A stretch of 35,322 nucleotides of DNA from Planctomycetota bacterium. GTDB lineage: Bacteria; Planctomycetota; Planctomycetia; Pirellulales; Pirellulaceae. Below, in pieces: positions 1 through 9,649 of the stretch. Location of the stretch: contig JAPOIJ010000035.1 of NCBI GenBank assembly GCA_029979005.1, positions 1-35,322 on the forward strand, read 5' to 3'. Made by a program: the position numbers and the translations under genes. Below the pieces are notes generated by a model that saw only the letters and a program-made list of their open reading frames with translations, made no database searches and was not told the origin of the DNA. How positions within the stretch are numbered: the stretch's first letter is position 1; each line of letters begins with the position of its first letter.

Positions 1-671
1 AACGAGTCATGATTGCGCAAGTAACTCGTAAACGACTTTACGTCCGATATCGCCCAGGTATTACTCAGGCCATCAGTGAAGTCTGAGTGCCGCGTTGCGT
101 TGGCAACACAGAACGAACCATCCCCAGATTCCCGAGATACCGGGTCGTATACCAGCCAACTGCCGAGATTAAAACCGTAACTGGTCGAATGAACGTAATC
201 TTTTCCATCCTTCGTTCGCACTCCCGACTGATAATCGCTTGGGCATGAATAGACGGGAGCTCCAAAGGCAGGAATACCGGAATCGACTTGTTCATGCCAA
301 TCAACCTCGAAGTTGATTCCCTTTTGGGCATTTGCCTGCTCAATCATCGGCAGCAATTTTGCATGAATTGACCACGAACCGCGAGTCAGACCGCTCTCGG
401 GTATGTCAAAGCTCGTGGGATACTCATGATGTGCTGTTTCGTGGTTGGCCACAGCCAAAGAGATTTGACGCAAATTATTGGCACAACTCACCCGCCGTGC
501 CGCACTTCGAACCGATTGAATTGCAGGCAACAGCATCCCGATCAAAATTCCGATGATCGCGATGACCACCAGCAACTCGACGAGCGTAAACCCATGTTTC
601 GGCAAATCACGATAGGCCGACGGGGAATGCCCAAGTGTCGCTTTTAAAAATCCAATGTTGCGTTTTGCCAT
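1..671 (-). CDS. DUF1559 prepilin-like protein (C-terminus outside window)
   Basis: Reading the minus strand from an ATG at 671-669 gives an open frame to the window edge (about 223 codons), so the 3' end is missing. About 25 residues in, the protein has the type II/IV prepilin methylation site (HGFTLVELLVVIAIIGILIG), then LLPAIQSVRSAARRVSCANN, the usual start of the planctomycete DUF1559 (SBP_bac_10-like) family. Later segments such as YSCPSDYQSG, TSYGFNLGSW and FTDGLSNT fit that family, which normally ends with an H-x9-DG motif that is off-window. Such proteins are very abundant in Planctomycetes and are thought to be pseudopilin-like envelope proteins of unknown individual role. The 25-residue n-region before the methylation site is long, so a later start is possible, but no better in-frame ATG is seen. 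Confidence 0.93.
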   Translation of the reverse strand, partial: MAKRNIGFLKATLGHSPSAYRDLPKHGFTLVELLVVIAIIGILIGMLLPAIQSVRSAARRVSCANNLRQISLAVANHETAHHEYPTSFDIPESGLTRGSWSIHAKLLPMIEQANAQKGINFEVDWHEQVDSGIPAFGAPVYSCPSDYQSGVRTKDGKDYVHSTSYGFNLGSWLVYDPVSRESGDGSFCVANATRHSDFTDGLSNTWAISDVKSFTSYLRNHDS

Positions 672-1369
672 ACCGTTATTGTTTTCACTACACCGCTACA
701 CTCAAGCCACAAGCCGCCTCCCACCGTCGCTCGGGCAGACCAACCGTTGGAAAAGGACACGATTACGTAGGTTATTATTGGCGAAGCCTCAATCGCACAC
801 TCCGACTTCCCATTTCGGCAACGTAATCAACGACTCTCTAGCCTACCGCTCAGCAGCAATAATTGTGACTTAGCTTGATAAAAACCAGTAAAAAAACTCA
901 TTCCGTATAAAACCTCTCTGTCAGCAAGCTGTCCGTCAAGGTGACCAGCGGGACGCCTTCCAGCCCTCCAAACTCAAAATCGAAAGTCTAAATAAGGCTC
1001 CATCTTCTCATCTGAGCGAACCCCTTTTTGCCCGACGAACGATTTCCTAAAAAGAATGGTTAAAGCCCTGTCTCCCCCAAGCCATAAAAACTTGTCGATT
1101 CCGAAGAAAATTTCGATTTGTGCAATGGAAACCAACAGCCTAATTCGATAATCTGAGGTACATTTAACGTCAAAGAAGCAACCCGCGGAGGGTTGTAAAA
1201 ACGATTCCAAATTTTTTGTGGACGCACCGGTTACAAGAAATGTGGTTTCCGACGGAAATCCCAAACAAACTCGACCACCTTATGCGACACGTCAGCATTT
1301 TGAATAGAGTTGTCTTGGCACTTCCTTCATGGACGAATCCCGGCCTGTGACGACGATCGGCATTGATTA
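672..1369. other. Intergenic region between divergent DUF1559 gene and sucA
   Basis: About 700 bases without a convincing gene. It must hold the promoters of the DUF1559 gene (leftward) and of sucA (rightward), but I cannot point to a good -35/-10 pair. A compact hairpin (CAACCC 1179-1184, loop GCGGA, GGGTTG 1190-1195) is the only clear structure. A 96-codon minus-strand ORF (974-1264) shows no recognisable domain and has neither a clear Shine-Dalgarno nor a conserved-looking composition. Confidence 0.6.
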
Positions 1370-4153
1370 ATGAACGTTTTCAGTCGAGCTTACATCGACA
1401 GTTTATTTGATGACTACCAACAAGATCCAAGTTCGTTGCCACCTGAATGGCAAACCTTTTTTGAGAGCTTTGATCCCGAAAACAGTGAGATCGACTTCAC
1501 TTCGCTTCCGGTAGCCTCAAATTCTTCTGCCTCTTCGCCAGATCACAACACGACGAACAGTCGCAGTGTTGCTCAACTGCAAGACCGGGTGGACCAACTC
1601 ATTCGTGGCTTTCGTGTCCGTGGGCACCTCGAAGCAAAGATTGACCCACTCGGTCGGCCCCGAGCCACCAACAATGAATTGAATCCGGAATCCTACGGAC
1701 TCCTACCATCTGATTTCCCCAAGAACTTCTCGGCACGGACTGTTGATGGTCAAAATTTCAGATCGCTCGAGGAGATCGTTGATCTGATGCGGCAAACCTA
1801 CTGTCGCTCCATTGGCGTCCAGTTCATGCACATTGATGACCACGATGTCCGTAATTGGTTGCAAACGCGAATGGAAGGTTCGCGGAATCGGATGCAACTG
1901 CACCGAAAGACGCAACTAAGAATTTTGACCAAACTGACGGACGCCGTCATTTTCGAAGAATTCATGCGCAAAAAGTTTTTGGGCGCAAAAACATTTTCAC
2001 TCGAGGGCGCTGAGACCCTGATTCCGTTACTCGATCTCGCACTCGAAAAAGCCGGTGATCACGGCGTCAAGCAAGTCGTTTTAGGAATGGCTCATCGCGG
2101 CCGCCTAAACGTGCTGGCCAATATCATGGGCAAACGGGCACAGAATATTTTCTGGGGATTCGACGACCCTGATCCTGAAAAACACCGCGGCGGCGGAGAC
2201 GTCCTCTACCACCTCGGGCACAGCAACGACTGGGTCACCAGCAAAGGTAAAAAGGTTCACATCTCACTTTGCTTTAATCCCAGCCACCTTGAGTTTGTAA
2301 ATCCCGTTGCCATGGGGCGTTGCCGAAGCAAGCAAGATCGCACCTCGGATTTCGATCAATCTGAAACCATGACAGTCTTGATCCACGGCGATGCTGCCTT
2401 TGCGGGTGAAGGCGTTGTCCAGGAAACACTCAACCTGAGCCAACTCGACGGTTACAAGGTCGGCGGAACACTGCACGTCATCGTCAACAATCAAGTTGGT
2501 TTCACCACCGATTGCCACGACAGTCGTTCTACAACGTACGCGAGCGATGTCGCAAAAATGTTGCAAATCCCAATCTTTCACGTCAACGGAGAAGACCCCG
2601 AAGCTGTGGCCCAGGTAGTCAACCTCGCGATGGAATTCCGACGTGCCTTCAATCGGGATGTTGTAATCGACATGTATTGCTACCGAAGGCTGGGACACAA
2701 CGAAAGTGATGAGCCGAGATTCACCCAACCGTTGATGTACAAATCCATTGATAGTCGACCGACAATCCGTGACAGCTACCTAAAACGACTTCTGAAAATG
2801 CAGGAAGTTACTCAGGAAGAAGCCGATCAGATTGCCGAACAGCGAGGCACCAAGCTTCAGGACGAATTCGAATCCACCAAGGTTGAAGGATTTACCCCAG
2901 ATACCCAAACGCTCGAAGGATTGTGGGCTGGATACTACGGAGGGAAAGAGCGATCCGATGATGAAGCGGATACCACGGTTTCTGAAGCGTCTTTAACCGA
3001 GGTGATTCGCAAATCAGCGACGGTCCCCGAAACCTTTAATCTACACCGAAAATTGAAGCGTGTGCTCGAAACACGCATCGACTCAGCCAATGGCAATCGA
3101 GCAATCGATTGGGCCACAGCTGAACTTGCAGCGATGGGTACGCTTGCCATGGAAGGCCACCCGGTCCGTCTTTCAGGTCAGGATTGCGGTCGTGGAACGT
3201 TTAGCCAACGCCATGCAGTATTGCATGACACAGAATCAGCTGAGTCCTACACCCCCCTCAACCACCTCGGAGAGTCACAAGCCAAGGTAAACGTTATCAA
3301 CAGTCCTCTCAGCGAGGCCGGCGTTCTAGGATTCGACTATGGATACAGCCTCGACTCGCCCGACAGCCTGATTATCTGGGAAGCACAGTTTGGTGACTTC
3401 TTCAACGCCGCTCAAGTGATTGTTGACCAATTCATCTGCAGCGCAGAAGACAAATGGGATCGATTGAGTGGATTAACAATGTTCCTACCGCATGGTTTTG
3501 AAGGCGCGGGCCCTGAACATTGCAGCGGTCGACTTGAGAGATTTTTGACTTCCGCGGCGGAACACAATTTCCAGGTCGCCATTCCGACAACCGCCGCGCA
3601 GCACTTTCACCTGCTCCGCCGACAGGTCAAACGAAAATGGCGAAAACCGTTGGTCGTTTTCACGCCGAAGAGCCTACTTCGTGAACCGTATGTCGCTTCG
3701 CCAATTGAGCAGTTCACCGATGGACAATTCCAACGGGTCATCGCTGACGAGGCAGTTCGTCACAACAGCGCACCGCAACGTGTGCTTTTGACCGCGGGGA
3801 AAATTGGCGTGGAACTACTCAAAGCGAGGGAACTCGCTCAACGTAATGATTTCGCCGTTATTAGAGTCGAACAACTTTACCCCCTACCTCATAAAGAAAT
3901 TGAGGCCTGTTTAAGCCAATACGCTTCGGGCACGCCGGTTTTCTGGGTTCAGGAAGAGCCTAGAAACATGGGTGCCTGGTACTTTATGAAAGTTAAATGG
4001 GATGAATTTGGACTCGAAGAAAAATGGCCTTTAAAAGTCATCTGCCGGCCTGAGTCGGCTAGTCCGTCCACCGGCTCAAAGAAGTCTCACAAAATTGAGC
4101 AAGAGGATATTATGAACACTGCGATGAGTTTCCAACGAACCGCAAACGTCTAG
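1370..4153 (+). CDS. sucA: 2-oxoglutarate dehydrogenase E1 component
   Basis: Encodes a 927-residue thiamine-diphosphate E1 that decarboxylates 2-oxoglutarate and passes the succinyl group to the lipoyl E2, a TCA-cycle step in the cytoplasm. The N-terminus (SRAYIDSLFDDYQQDPSSLPP) is the E2-binding segment typical of bacterial E1o. GMAHRGRLNVL lies near residue 239. The ThDP/Mg site runs from HGDAAFAGEG (about 339-348) to VNNQVGFTT (about 373-381). The transketolase-like pyrimidine domain carries LPHGFEGAGPEHCSGRLERF near residue 705-725. Length matches the family (about 930). The ATG fits the conserved N-terminus; Shine-Dalgarno is weak. It leads a sucA-sucB-lpd cluster with a 90-nt gap to sucB. 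No anomaly was seen. Confidence 0.97.
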   Translation: MNVFSRAYIDSLFDDYQQDPSSLPPEWQTFFESFDPENSEIDFTSLPVASNSSASSPDHNTTNSRSVAQLQDRVDQLIRGFRVRGHLEAKIDPLGRPRATNNELNPESYGLLPSDFPKNFSARTVDGQNFRSLEEIVDLMRQTYCRSIGVQFMHIDDHDVRNWLQTRMEGSRNRMQLHRKTQLRILTKLTDAVIFEEFMRKKFLGAKTFSLEGAETLIPLLDLALEKAGDHGVKQVVLGMAHRGRLNVLANIMGKRAQNIFWGFDDPDPEKHRGGGDVLYHLGHSNDWVTSKGKKVHISLCFNPSHLEFVNPVAMGRCRSKQDRTSDFDQSETMTVLIHGDAAFAGEGVVQETLNLSQLDGYKVGGTLHVIVNNQVGFTTDCHDSRSTTYASDVAKMLQIPIFHVNGEDPEAVAQVVNLAMEFRRAFNRDVVIDMYCYRRLGHNESDEPRFTQPLMYKSIDSRPTIRDSYLKRLLKMQEVTQEEADQIAEQRGTKLQDEFESTKVEGFTPDTQTLEGLWAGYYGGKERSDDEADTTVSEASLTEVIRKSATVPETFNLHRKLKRVLETRIDSANGNRAIDWATAELAAMGTLAMEGHPVRLSGQDCGRGTFSQRHAVLHDTESAESYTPLNHLGESQAKVNVINSPLSEAGVLGFDYGYSLDSPDSLIIWEAQFGDFFNAAQVIVDQFICSAEDKWDRLSGLTMFLPHGFEGAGPEHCSGRLERFLTSAAEHNFQVAIPTTAAQHFHLLRRQVKRKWRKPLVVFTPKSLLREPYVASPIEQFTDGQFQRVIADEAVRHNSAPQRVLLTAGKIGVELLKARELAQRNDFAVIRVEQLYPLPHKEIEACLSQYASGTPVFWVQEEPRNMGAWYFMKVKWDEFGLEEKWPLKVICRPESASPSTGSKKSHKIEQEDIMNTAMSFQRTANV

Positions 4154-4243
4154 ACAATCAGCTCCGAATCCAACAGAAAACCGTTCCGTCGATTTTCGAT
4201 TAATTATTTTAGCCAACAAATCCCAACTCAGAATCAGTCGAAC

Positions 4244-5500
4244 ATGTTTGAAATCAAAGTCCCCGAATTTGGCGAGTCAATTCAGGAAGTTCAGGTCGCA
4301 GCCTGGCTTAAGCAGCCTGGCGACTGGATTGAAAAAGACGAAGACATCGTCGAACTCGAATCCGAAAAAGCATCGCAGGCGCTGAGCTCCGAGCGAGCTG
4401 GTATCTTGCAACAAATCAAGGTTGCCGATGGGGAATTTGCTCAGGTCGGCGATATTCTCTGTGTCGTCGAGGAAGGCGAAAAACCGGCAGGCGCCGCCAG
4501 CACTGCAGCAGCTGCTGCAGGGGGAAGCACTGCGGTTGTCGCTGATCCACCTGCTAAAACCACGGAATGGATCATGCCGGCAGCCGAACGCGTGCTCAGC
4601 GAGTACCAAATCTCCGCAGATGCGATCACACCCACCGGCCCCGGCGGACGACTTTTGAAAGAAGACGTTCTTAATTACGTACGAACCAAAGGTCTCAAAC
4701 CAACCGACGCTCAACCTGCGCAAGCTGCCCCGGCAAGTCCCCCGACCAAACCGCAGCCGGCCGCCGAACCGGTCGCTGTATCCGCACCAGACACTAATGA
4801 ACGGATTGAAAAATCTGTTCCAATGAGCATGATTCGGCGAACCATCTCGAAGAGGCTGGTCGAAGCTCAGCAAACAGCTGCCTTGCTGACCACGTTTAAC
4901 GAAATCGACATGCTGCCGGTAAAAGAACTTCGTTCAAAATACAAAGATGCTTTCCTCAAAAAGCATGGCGTTAAGTTAGGATTTATGTCGTTCTTTGCAA
5001 AAGCAGTCGTCGAAGGGTTAAAACGTTACCCTGCCATTAACTCTGAAGTTCAAGGCGATCGTGTGATCGTTAAAAACTATCACGACATTGGAATCGCAAT
5101 TGGAGGTGGAAAGGGGTTAGTCGTACCTATCCTTCGCAACGTCGAAAACATGAGCTTTGCAGTCGTCGAGCGGAAAATCGGCGAATTCGCGGCGCTGGCT
5201 CAGGCGAACAAAATCGTTCCCGATGATCTAAAAGGCGGCACCTTTACGATTAGTAACGGCGGTGTTTACGGTTCGCTACTCTCCACACCGATCGTGAATC
5301 CCCCTCAAAGCGGAATTCTCGGACTCCATACGATTCAGGGCCGTCCAATTGCTCTCAACGGAGAAGTCGTGATCCGCCCGATGATGTATGTGGCGCTGAC
5401 TTACGACCACCGAATCGTTGACGGAAAAGAGGCGGTCGGTTTTCTAAAAACAATTAAGGAAGTGCTCGAAGAGCCTGCCCGTTTATTCCTTGAAGTTTGA
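4244..5500 (+). CDS. sucB: 2-oxoglutarate dehydrogenase E2 (dihydrolipoamide succinyltransferase)
   Basis: A 418-residue E2 core of the 2-oxoglutarate dehydrogenase complex, transferring succinyl from lipoamide to CoA. Domains in order: lipoyl domain (1-80) with the lipoylated lysine at K42 in ELESEKAS; an Ala/Pro/Gly-rich linker (about 82-105); the peripheral subunit-binding domain (about 108-143, [12 protein letters not shown] ... [11 protein letters not shown]); a second Pro/Ala linker; and a CAT-like catalytic domain (about 190-418) with the active-site DHRIVDG at 388-394 (H389, D393). This is the single-lipoyl arrangement usual for SucB. It sits 90 nt after sucA and 110 nt before lpd, so all three complex subunits are probably co-transcribed. 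It ends in TGA, showing that TGA works as a normal stop here. Confidence 0.96.
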   Translation: MFEIKVPEFGESIQEVQVAAWLKQPGDWIEKDEDIVELESEKASQALSSERAGILQQIKVADGEFAQVGDILCVVEEGEKPAGAASTAAAAAGGSTAVVADPPAKTTEWIMPAAERVLSEYQISADAITPTGPGGRLLKEDVLNYVRTKGLKPTDAQPAQAAPASPPTKPQPAAEPVAVSAPDTNERIEKSVPMSMIRRTISKRLVEAQQTAALLTTFNEIDMLPVKELRSKYKDAFLKKHGVKLGFMSFFAKAVVEGLKRYPAINSEVQGDRVIVKNYHDIGIAIGGGKGLVVPILRNVENMSFAVVERKIGEFAALAQANKIVPDDLKGGTFTISNGGVYGSLLSTPIVNPPQSGILGLHTIQGRPIALNGEVVIRPMMYVALTYDHRIVDGKEAVGFLKTIKEVLEEPARLFLEV

Positions 5501-5610
5501 ATGCTTCACTCAGATTCGAAATCCGGATTTGAAAATCTCGAACAACCAAATCGGATTTGCTCACGTTCTTGCCGCTTATCCTCAACCTCATAGCGATACT
5601 TTATTTTATC

Positions 5611-6993
5611 ATGGCTGATCAAAAATTTGACCTTATCATTGTCGGCGGTGGTCCCGGTGGTTATGTCGCAGCAATACGTGCCGCGCAACTGGGATTGAAA
5701 ACGGCTGTCATCGACGAGAATCCGCAATTTGGTGGAACTTGCCTTCGCGTTGGCTGTATTCCCAGCAAAGCCCTTCTCGAGTCCAGCCACCTGCTCGTCG
5801 AGGCTCGCGACCACATGGTCGAACACGGAATCACTGCGACCAAATTAACCGTTGACCTCTCAGCCATGATGAAGCGGAAGTCGAAAATTGTTGACACTCT
5901 TACCGGTGGAATCAACATGCTCCTCAAGCGGAACAAAGTTACAACTTACGTCGGTCGCGGAAAACTAGCGGGAAACGGACAGGTCGTTGTCTCTACTGGC
6001 GACACTCTCGTCGCGGCGAACATCATTGTTGCGACCGGCAGTGTACCAATGCGTCTTCCCGGCATCGAGTTCGATGGCGAGTTCATTGGTGACAGCACAA
6101 CCGCCCTGAGCTATCCGAATGTTCCTAAAAGCCTAGTCGTGATTGGTGGCGGCTACATTGGCCTCGAACTGGGATCAGTCTGGAGCAGACTCGGTTCGAA
6201 AGTCATTATTCTTGAAGGCATGGACCACGTACTGCCGGGTCTTGATCAAGAAATTGCAAGAACCGCAAAACGGACGTTTGAAAAGCAAGGACTCGAATTC
6301 CACACCAGCATGTGGGTCGAAAGCGCGAAACGCGAGGGAAACAACTGCGTCGTCAAATGCAAAGATGCTGCCCCCATCCAATGCGATCGGGTACTGGTCT
6401 CGGCAGGACGGGTTCCCAATACCGCCGACGTCGGACTTAAAGAAGCGGGCGTCGAACTCGATCAGCGAGGATTTATTTCCGTCAATCAACATCTTGCTAC
6501 GACAGCTCCCGGTGTCTTCGCGATCGGAGACTGTATCGGAGGAGCAATGCTGGCTCATAAAGCATCCGAAGAGGGAATTGCCTGTGTTGAGTGGATCGTG
6601 AACGGGGCAGGGCATGTCAACCACGACACGATTCCTGCCGTTGTTTACACCCACCCTGAAATTGCAATGGTTGGGAAGACCGAAGAACAGCTTAAAGCAG
6701 AGGGTATTTCCTACCGGAAAGGCTCCTGCCCATTCGGGGCTAACGGTCGAGCGAGAGCGATGGGCGAAGCTGAAGGGAAAATTAAAATTCTCGCCGATGC
6801 CCAGTCTGACCGCATCGTCGGTGTCCATGCGATCGGTGCTCGTGCAGGTGATTTGATCGCTGAAGCAGCGGTGGCAATGAATTTCGGTGCCTCTAGTGAA
6901 GATCTAGCTAGATGCTGCCATGCCCATCCGACACTGTCAGAAATTATGCAGGAAGCGGCACTCGCAGTCGACGGCCGGGCAATTCACACTTAA
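5611..6993 (+). CDS. lpd: Dihydrolipoyl dehydrogenase (E3)
   Basis: A 460-residue FAD disulfide oxidoreductase that reoxidises dihydrolipoamide of the E2 with NAD+. FAD-binding GGGPGG is at 12-17; the redox-active pair is C44/C49 in GGTCLRVGCIPSKALL. A second Rossmann motif (VIGGGYIGLELGSVW) binds NAD, the TSPGVFAIGD-like segment appears as TAPGVFAIGDCIGG, and the C-terminal dimerisation domain carries the His-Glu pair H439/E444 in HAHPTLSE. The frame is open 18 codons upstream, but those residues (hydrophobic, no family match) precede the normal N-terminus MADQKFDLIIVGG, so I choose the ATG at 5611. Third gene of the sucA-sucB-lpd unit; it may also serve pyruvate dehydrogenase. Confidence 0.96.
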   Translation: MADQKFDLIIVGGGPGGYVAAIRAAQLGLKTAVIDENPQFGGTCLRVGCIPSKALLESSHLLVEARDHMVEHGITATKLTVDLSAMMKRKSKIVDTLTGGINMLLKRNKVTTYVGRGKLAGNGQVVVSTGDTLVAANIIVATGSVPMRLPGIEFDGEFIGDSTTALSYPNVPKSLVVIGGGYIGLELGSVWSRLGSKVIILEGMDHVLPGLDQEIARTAKRTFEKQGLEFHTSMWVESAKREGNNCVVKCKDAAPIQCDRVLVSAGRVPNTADVGLKEAGVELDQRGFISVNQHLATTAPGVFAIGDCIGGAMLAHKASEEGIACVEWIVNGAGHVNHDTIPAVVYTHPEIAMVGKTEEQLKAEGISYRKGSCPFGANGRARAMGEAEGKIKILADAQSDRIVGVHAIGARAGDLIAEAAVAMNFGASSEDLARCCHAHPTLSEIMQEAALAVDGRAIHT

Positions 6994-7158
6994 TCCATAC
7001 CTTTTACCAGCACGTTCTTCCTCCCAATCAGCAGTGTATGGCAGGCCTTGAGCCGTCGGTTTTGCGAATTATTAAGTGCTAGCGTGCTAAACGTCTGGAC
7101 TTAAATCTTGGGTTTTTCTACCTTCCCCGCTAACGACCCGTTTCTGGAGATTGCGTTA

Positions 7159-8031
7159 ATGAAAAACCGCGCCGTGAAATACGCAAAAATTACACTATTG
7201 CTCGCAATTAGTTGGCTCCTAATCCCACAATGCGGGACCTCGCTTTTGCTTGGGCAGGATTTTCGAATCGACTCCCAGGTTTACATTGACGCGCAACGAT
7301 CACCGGTCTCTGAGAATATCACACTCTTTTCCTCAGGCATTATTTATGACTTTCAACTCTCTGATACCGGAGAGATCGAAACCGAAGAAACCGTAATTTT
7401 TGATAGTCGCCAAAAGACCTTTACACTTCTGAATCACGCCAAGAAAACCAAACTCGAGTTGTCTGATCTGCAACTGATTTCAATTTACGAAGGTGTGCGT
7501 AAAGAGACACGACTGGATTATCGCTCGAAATTCCTGACGGATGATCCATTCCGTGAGGATTTCGATCCGAATGCGAACTCAATCACACTTTCGAGTCCCC
7601 AAATTGAGTACCGCTACACGGGCTCACAACCTTCCAACGTTTCAATTCTTGAGCAATACAATGACTTCCTTCATTACTTTACCCTGTTGAATGTTTCCGA
7701 CCCAACCAAGGTCCCACCATTTGCCCGAATGGAACTCAATAAATCGATCAAGCGGATCGGCTGGCTGCCCGCGGAAATTCAAATCTCCGTCCAACAAAAC
7801 CACCTATTCCGCGATGCCTTTTCAGCGAAGTCAAAACACTCCGTGAGATATCAGCTGTCGAAACAGGACCAGGACAGAATTGATTCCATTAAAAGGCACT
7901 GGACACAATACGAGTCCGTTGGTCTGGCAGAATATCGCGGATTCAAAAAGGAATCCAAATTTAAAAAACCCGAAATTAAAACTGCTTCCTTCGAAGAGGA
8001 GATTCCCGGCGGTCAGCGAAACAAAAAATAG
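7159..8031 (+). CDS. Secreted protein of unknown function
   Basis: A 290-residue protein I do not recognise. The ATG at 7159 has a Shine-Dalgarno (GGAG, 7146-7149) and begins a clear signal peptide (MKNRAVKYAKITLLLAISWL, cleavage probably near GTSLLLGQD). The frame is open 17 codons further upstream, but those residues lack a signal and an SD. The mature part is polar, rich in charged residues and short beta-like stretches, with no Cys pairs or known motif; the C-terminus is Lys-rich. It follows lpd by 165 nt on the same strand but is probably a separate unit. A planctomycete-restricted periplasmic protein is my best description. Confidence 0.75.
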   Translation: MKNRAVKYAKITLLLAISWLLIPQCGTSLLLGQDFRIDSQVYIDAQRSPVSENITLFSSGIIYDFQLSDTGEIETEETVIFDSRQKTFTLLNHAKKTKLELSDLQLISIYEGVRKETRLDYRSKFLTDDPFREDFDPNANSITLSSPQIEYRYTGSQPSNVSILEQYNDFLHYFTLLNVSDPTKVPPFARMELNKSIKRIGWLPAEIQISVQQNHLFRDAFSAKSKHSVRYQLSKQDQDRIDSIKRHWTQYESVGLAEYRGFKKESKFKKPEIKTASFEEEIPGGQRNKK

Positions 8032-8494
8032 TCGAATTCTGTATCCTTTTTCACCTCGGTAATCAAGCAATCGAAGTGATAAAGTTAACCACTCCACATG
8101 ACTTCGGTTACGCCCGAATCAAGATGAGAGCGGGGTTCTTACGTTCAAAAAAAACGGTTTAGAACGAATGGGGGGGTTAAGATTCATGAGAAACATGAAC
8201 AAGGGGGCGCTAAACGCCTCAATAATCCCATTTATCCGACTCATTTGACATTTTACTTGCGTTGGGAAAGTCGTCGTTCGATAATTAGCTAACAGAGATC
8301 TAAGGCAAGTGATTTATTTTCCAATAACTGGTCGAGTTGTCCGAAACTCAAATCAGTTTTTGGTTTTTCATAGATAACAGAAGACAGTTTGTGGGAAGGG
8401 CGATTGTCATTCCAACAGACGTAGCAGTGAACACTCATGGCAAGTTTTGTTTGCGATGAGGATCGATCAGCTTGTTTCTACCTTGGAGATTTCG
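8032..8494. other. Intergenic region upstream of pentapeptide-repeat gene
   Basis: About 460 bases. It contains a G7 tract (8170-8176), a small GGCG-CTAAA-CGCC hairpin near 8204-8217 and a TTGACA at 8245-8250 that has no acceptable -10 at 17 bases. A 20-codon ORF (8186-8248) follows the G tract but has nothing else to support it. No RNA gene was recognised. Confidence 0.5.
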
Positions 8495-9136
8495 ATGGTC
8501 AAAATCCTACACAAAAAGTCTGGGAAAGTTTTACTTAAGGCAAAGAACGAGTCCATTCGCGGTCGTTTACTTTCCGGTCACGATCTTGCAGGTGCGGACT
8601 TCTCGGGCCAGGATCTGTCGGGTTGCAAATTTACCGGGTGTAATCTTTGCGACGCGAACTTCTCCGGTTGCAACTTATCGTTCGCGAAAATTGACAACTG
8701 TGTCCTGCGAAGAGCCGACTTCTCCGATGCTACGCTTACGAAAGCGGACCTGTCGGACAGTGTACTTGATGTCGCTATCTTCTCCCGTTGCATCGCGGTT
8801 GGGATTCAGTTTCGCCATGCGAAATTAAACGGTGCAGATCTTTCCCACGGCAACTTCAATAAAGGTGACTTTTCCTTTGCAGAAGCACGTGCGAAATTCG
8901 ATCATGCATCACTTGTGGGTGCGAACTTATTCGGTGCTGATTTCTGCAGTGCTGACTTCACCCAGGCCGACCTTCGTAATGCAGACATGACGGACGCTAA
9001 AATTGCGAGAGCAACGTTCACCTACACAAAACTTGAGGGGAGTATCGGCGCAAACGGCCGCCCCTGGGGATTCTCAGTCAAAGCCCCACACACGAAGAAA
9101 GCTTGGTGGAAAGTTTGGGATAACGCTGCCGTATAA
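8495..9136 (+). CDS. Pentapeptide-repeat protein
   Basis: About 213 residues, mostly tandem A(D/N)LXX/F pentapeptides (for example ADFSG, CNLCD, ANFSG, ADLSD, ADFCS, ADLRN) from about residue 30 to 185, which fold as a right-handed quadrilateral beta-helix. No signal peptide, so cytoplasmic. I start at ATG 8495 because GGAG at 8485-8488 is well spaced; ATGs at 8447 and 8456 are in frame but lack an SD. The tail (PWGFSVKAPHTKKAWWKVWD) is Trp/Lys-rich and leaves the repeat. Functions in this fold range from DNA mimicry (gyrase protection) to scaffolding, and the sequence alone does not choose. The gene is monocistronic with a strong terminator behind it. Confidence 0.85.
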   Translation: MVKILHKKSGKVLLKAKNESIRGRLLSGHDLAGADFSGQDLSGCKFTGCNLCDANFSGCNLSFAKIDNCVLRRADFSDATLTKADLSDSVLDVAIFSRCIAVGIQFRHAKLNGADLSHGNFNKGDFSFAEARAKFDHASLVGANLFGADFCSADFTQADLRNADMTDAKIARATFTYTKLEGSIGANGRPWGFSVKAPHTKKAWWKVWDNAAV

Positions 9137-9164
9137 GCAAAGCTAACAAACGAAACTGCAATCG

Positions 9165-9197
9165 CGCCGAATCCAGAGTGGGTTCGGCGTTTTTTTT
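9165..9197 (+). terminator. Intrinsic terminator
   Basis: A 10-bp stem (9165-9174 with 9180-9189, one G-T wobble), 5-nt loop AGAGT, followed directly by eight T (9190-9197). It lies 28 bases after the stop of the pentapeptide-repeat gene. This is the only textbook Rho-independent terminator I found in the window. Confidence 0.92.
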
Positions 9198-9649
9198 ACT
9201 CTCGTCTCCGATCAATCCACTCGTTTAACGAGTTCGAGTTGCTATCTAAGACTATCGTGCTAAGAAAAGGCAAAATTTTTCTTCTAAAACACAGTTTGTG
9301 GCTCCGCCTAGAAAGCCAACTTGAATGAAAAATTCTTCATTTGGCGGTTGAACGAAATATATCAAAGTACATCTCTAGCCATTTTGATGCGCAAATTGAG
9401 GAGCAAACTCACTTTCCGATGTCATTAGACCGATATTCCCAATAAATCGGCCTCTTGGTTCATGGTGCGTCAGAATGGCACGTAGGTAAAACGGGGGCGA
9501 TAAGGTAAGATTTTAATCTTCAAATCACCTCAGATTCTGCCTGCGAACGGTTATTTCAGCCCAATCTTTCCAGTCCGAAAACGAGATCAACTGTTTCGAA
9601 TAATGCAAATAGCGAAATTCGATTTTAAGAATGGCTGAAGGAACCACTA
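9198..9649. other. Intergenic region, nothing recognised
   Basis: About 450 bases, AT-leaning, between the terminator and the next gene. No ORF with a sensible start, no tRNA or riboswitch fold and no strong promoter pair was recognised. It presumably holds the promoter for the 9650 gene. Confidence 0.5.

Noticed and set aside
974-1264. 96-codon minus-strand ORF
   Set aside because: No domain, no clear SD, and it sits in a region otherwise looking like spacer between divergent genes.
1315-1335. Sigma-54 promoter ahead of sucA (TTGGCAC near 1314)
   Set aside because: The -12 GC is missing at the required distance.
5557-5610. Upstream in-frame start for lpd
   Set aside because: The extra 18 residues are hydrophobic and unlike the family; the ATG at 5611 gives the normal N-terminus.
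8186-8248. 20-codon ORF after the G tract
   Set aside because: The G run resembles an SD but spacing is long, and no other support such as composition or structure was found.
9631-9649. ATG at 9631 as start of the multidrug-export-like gene
   Set aside because: It is in another frame and stops after 18 codons; the GTG at 9650 has a well-placed SD.
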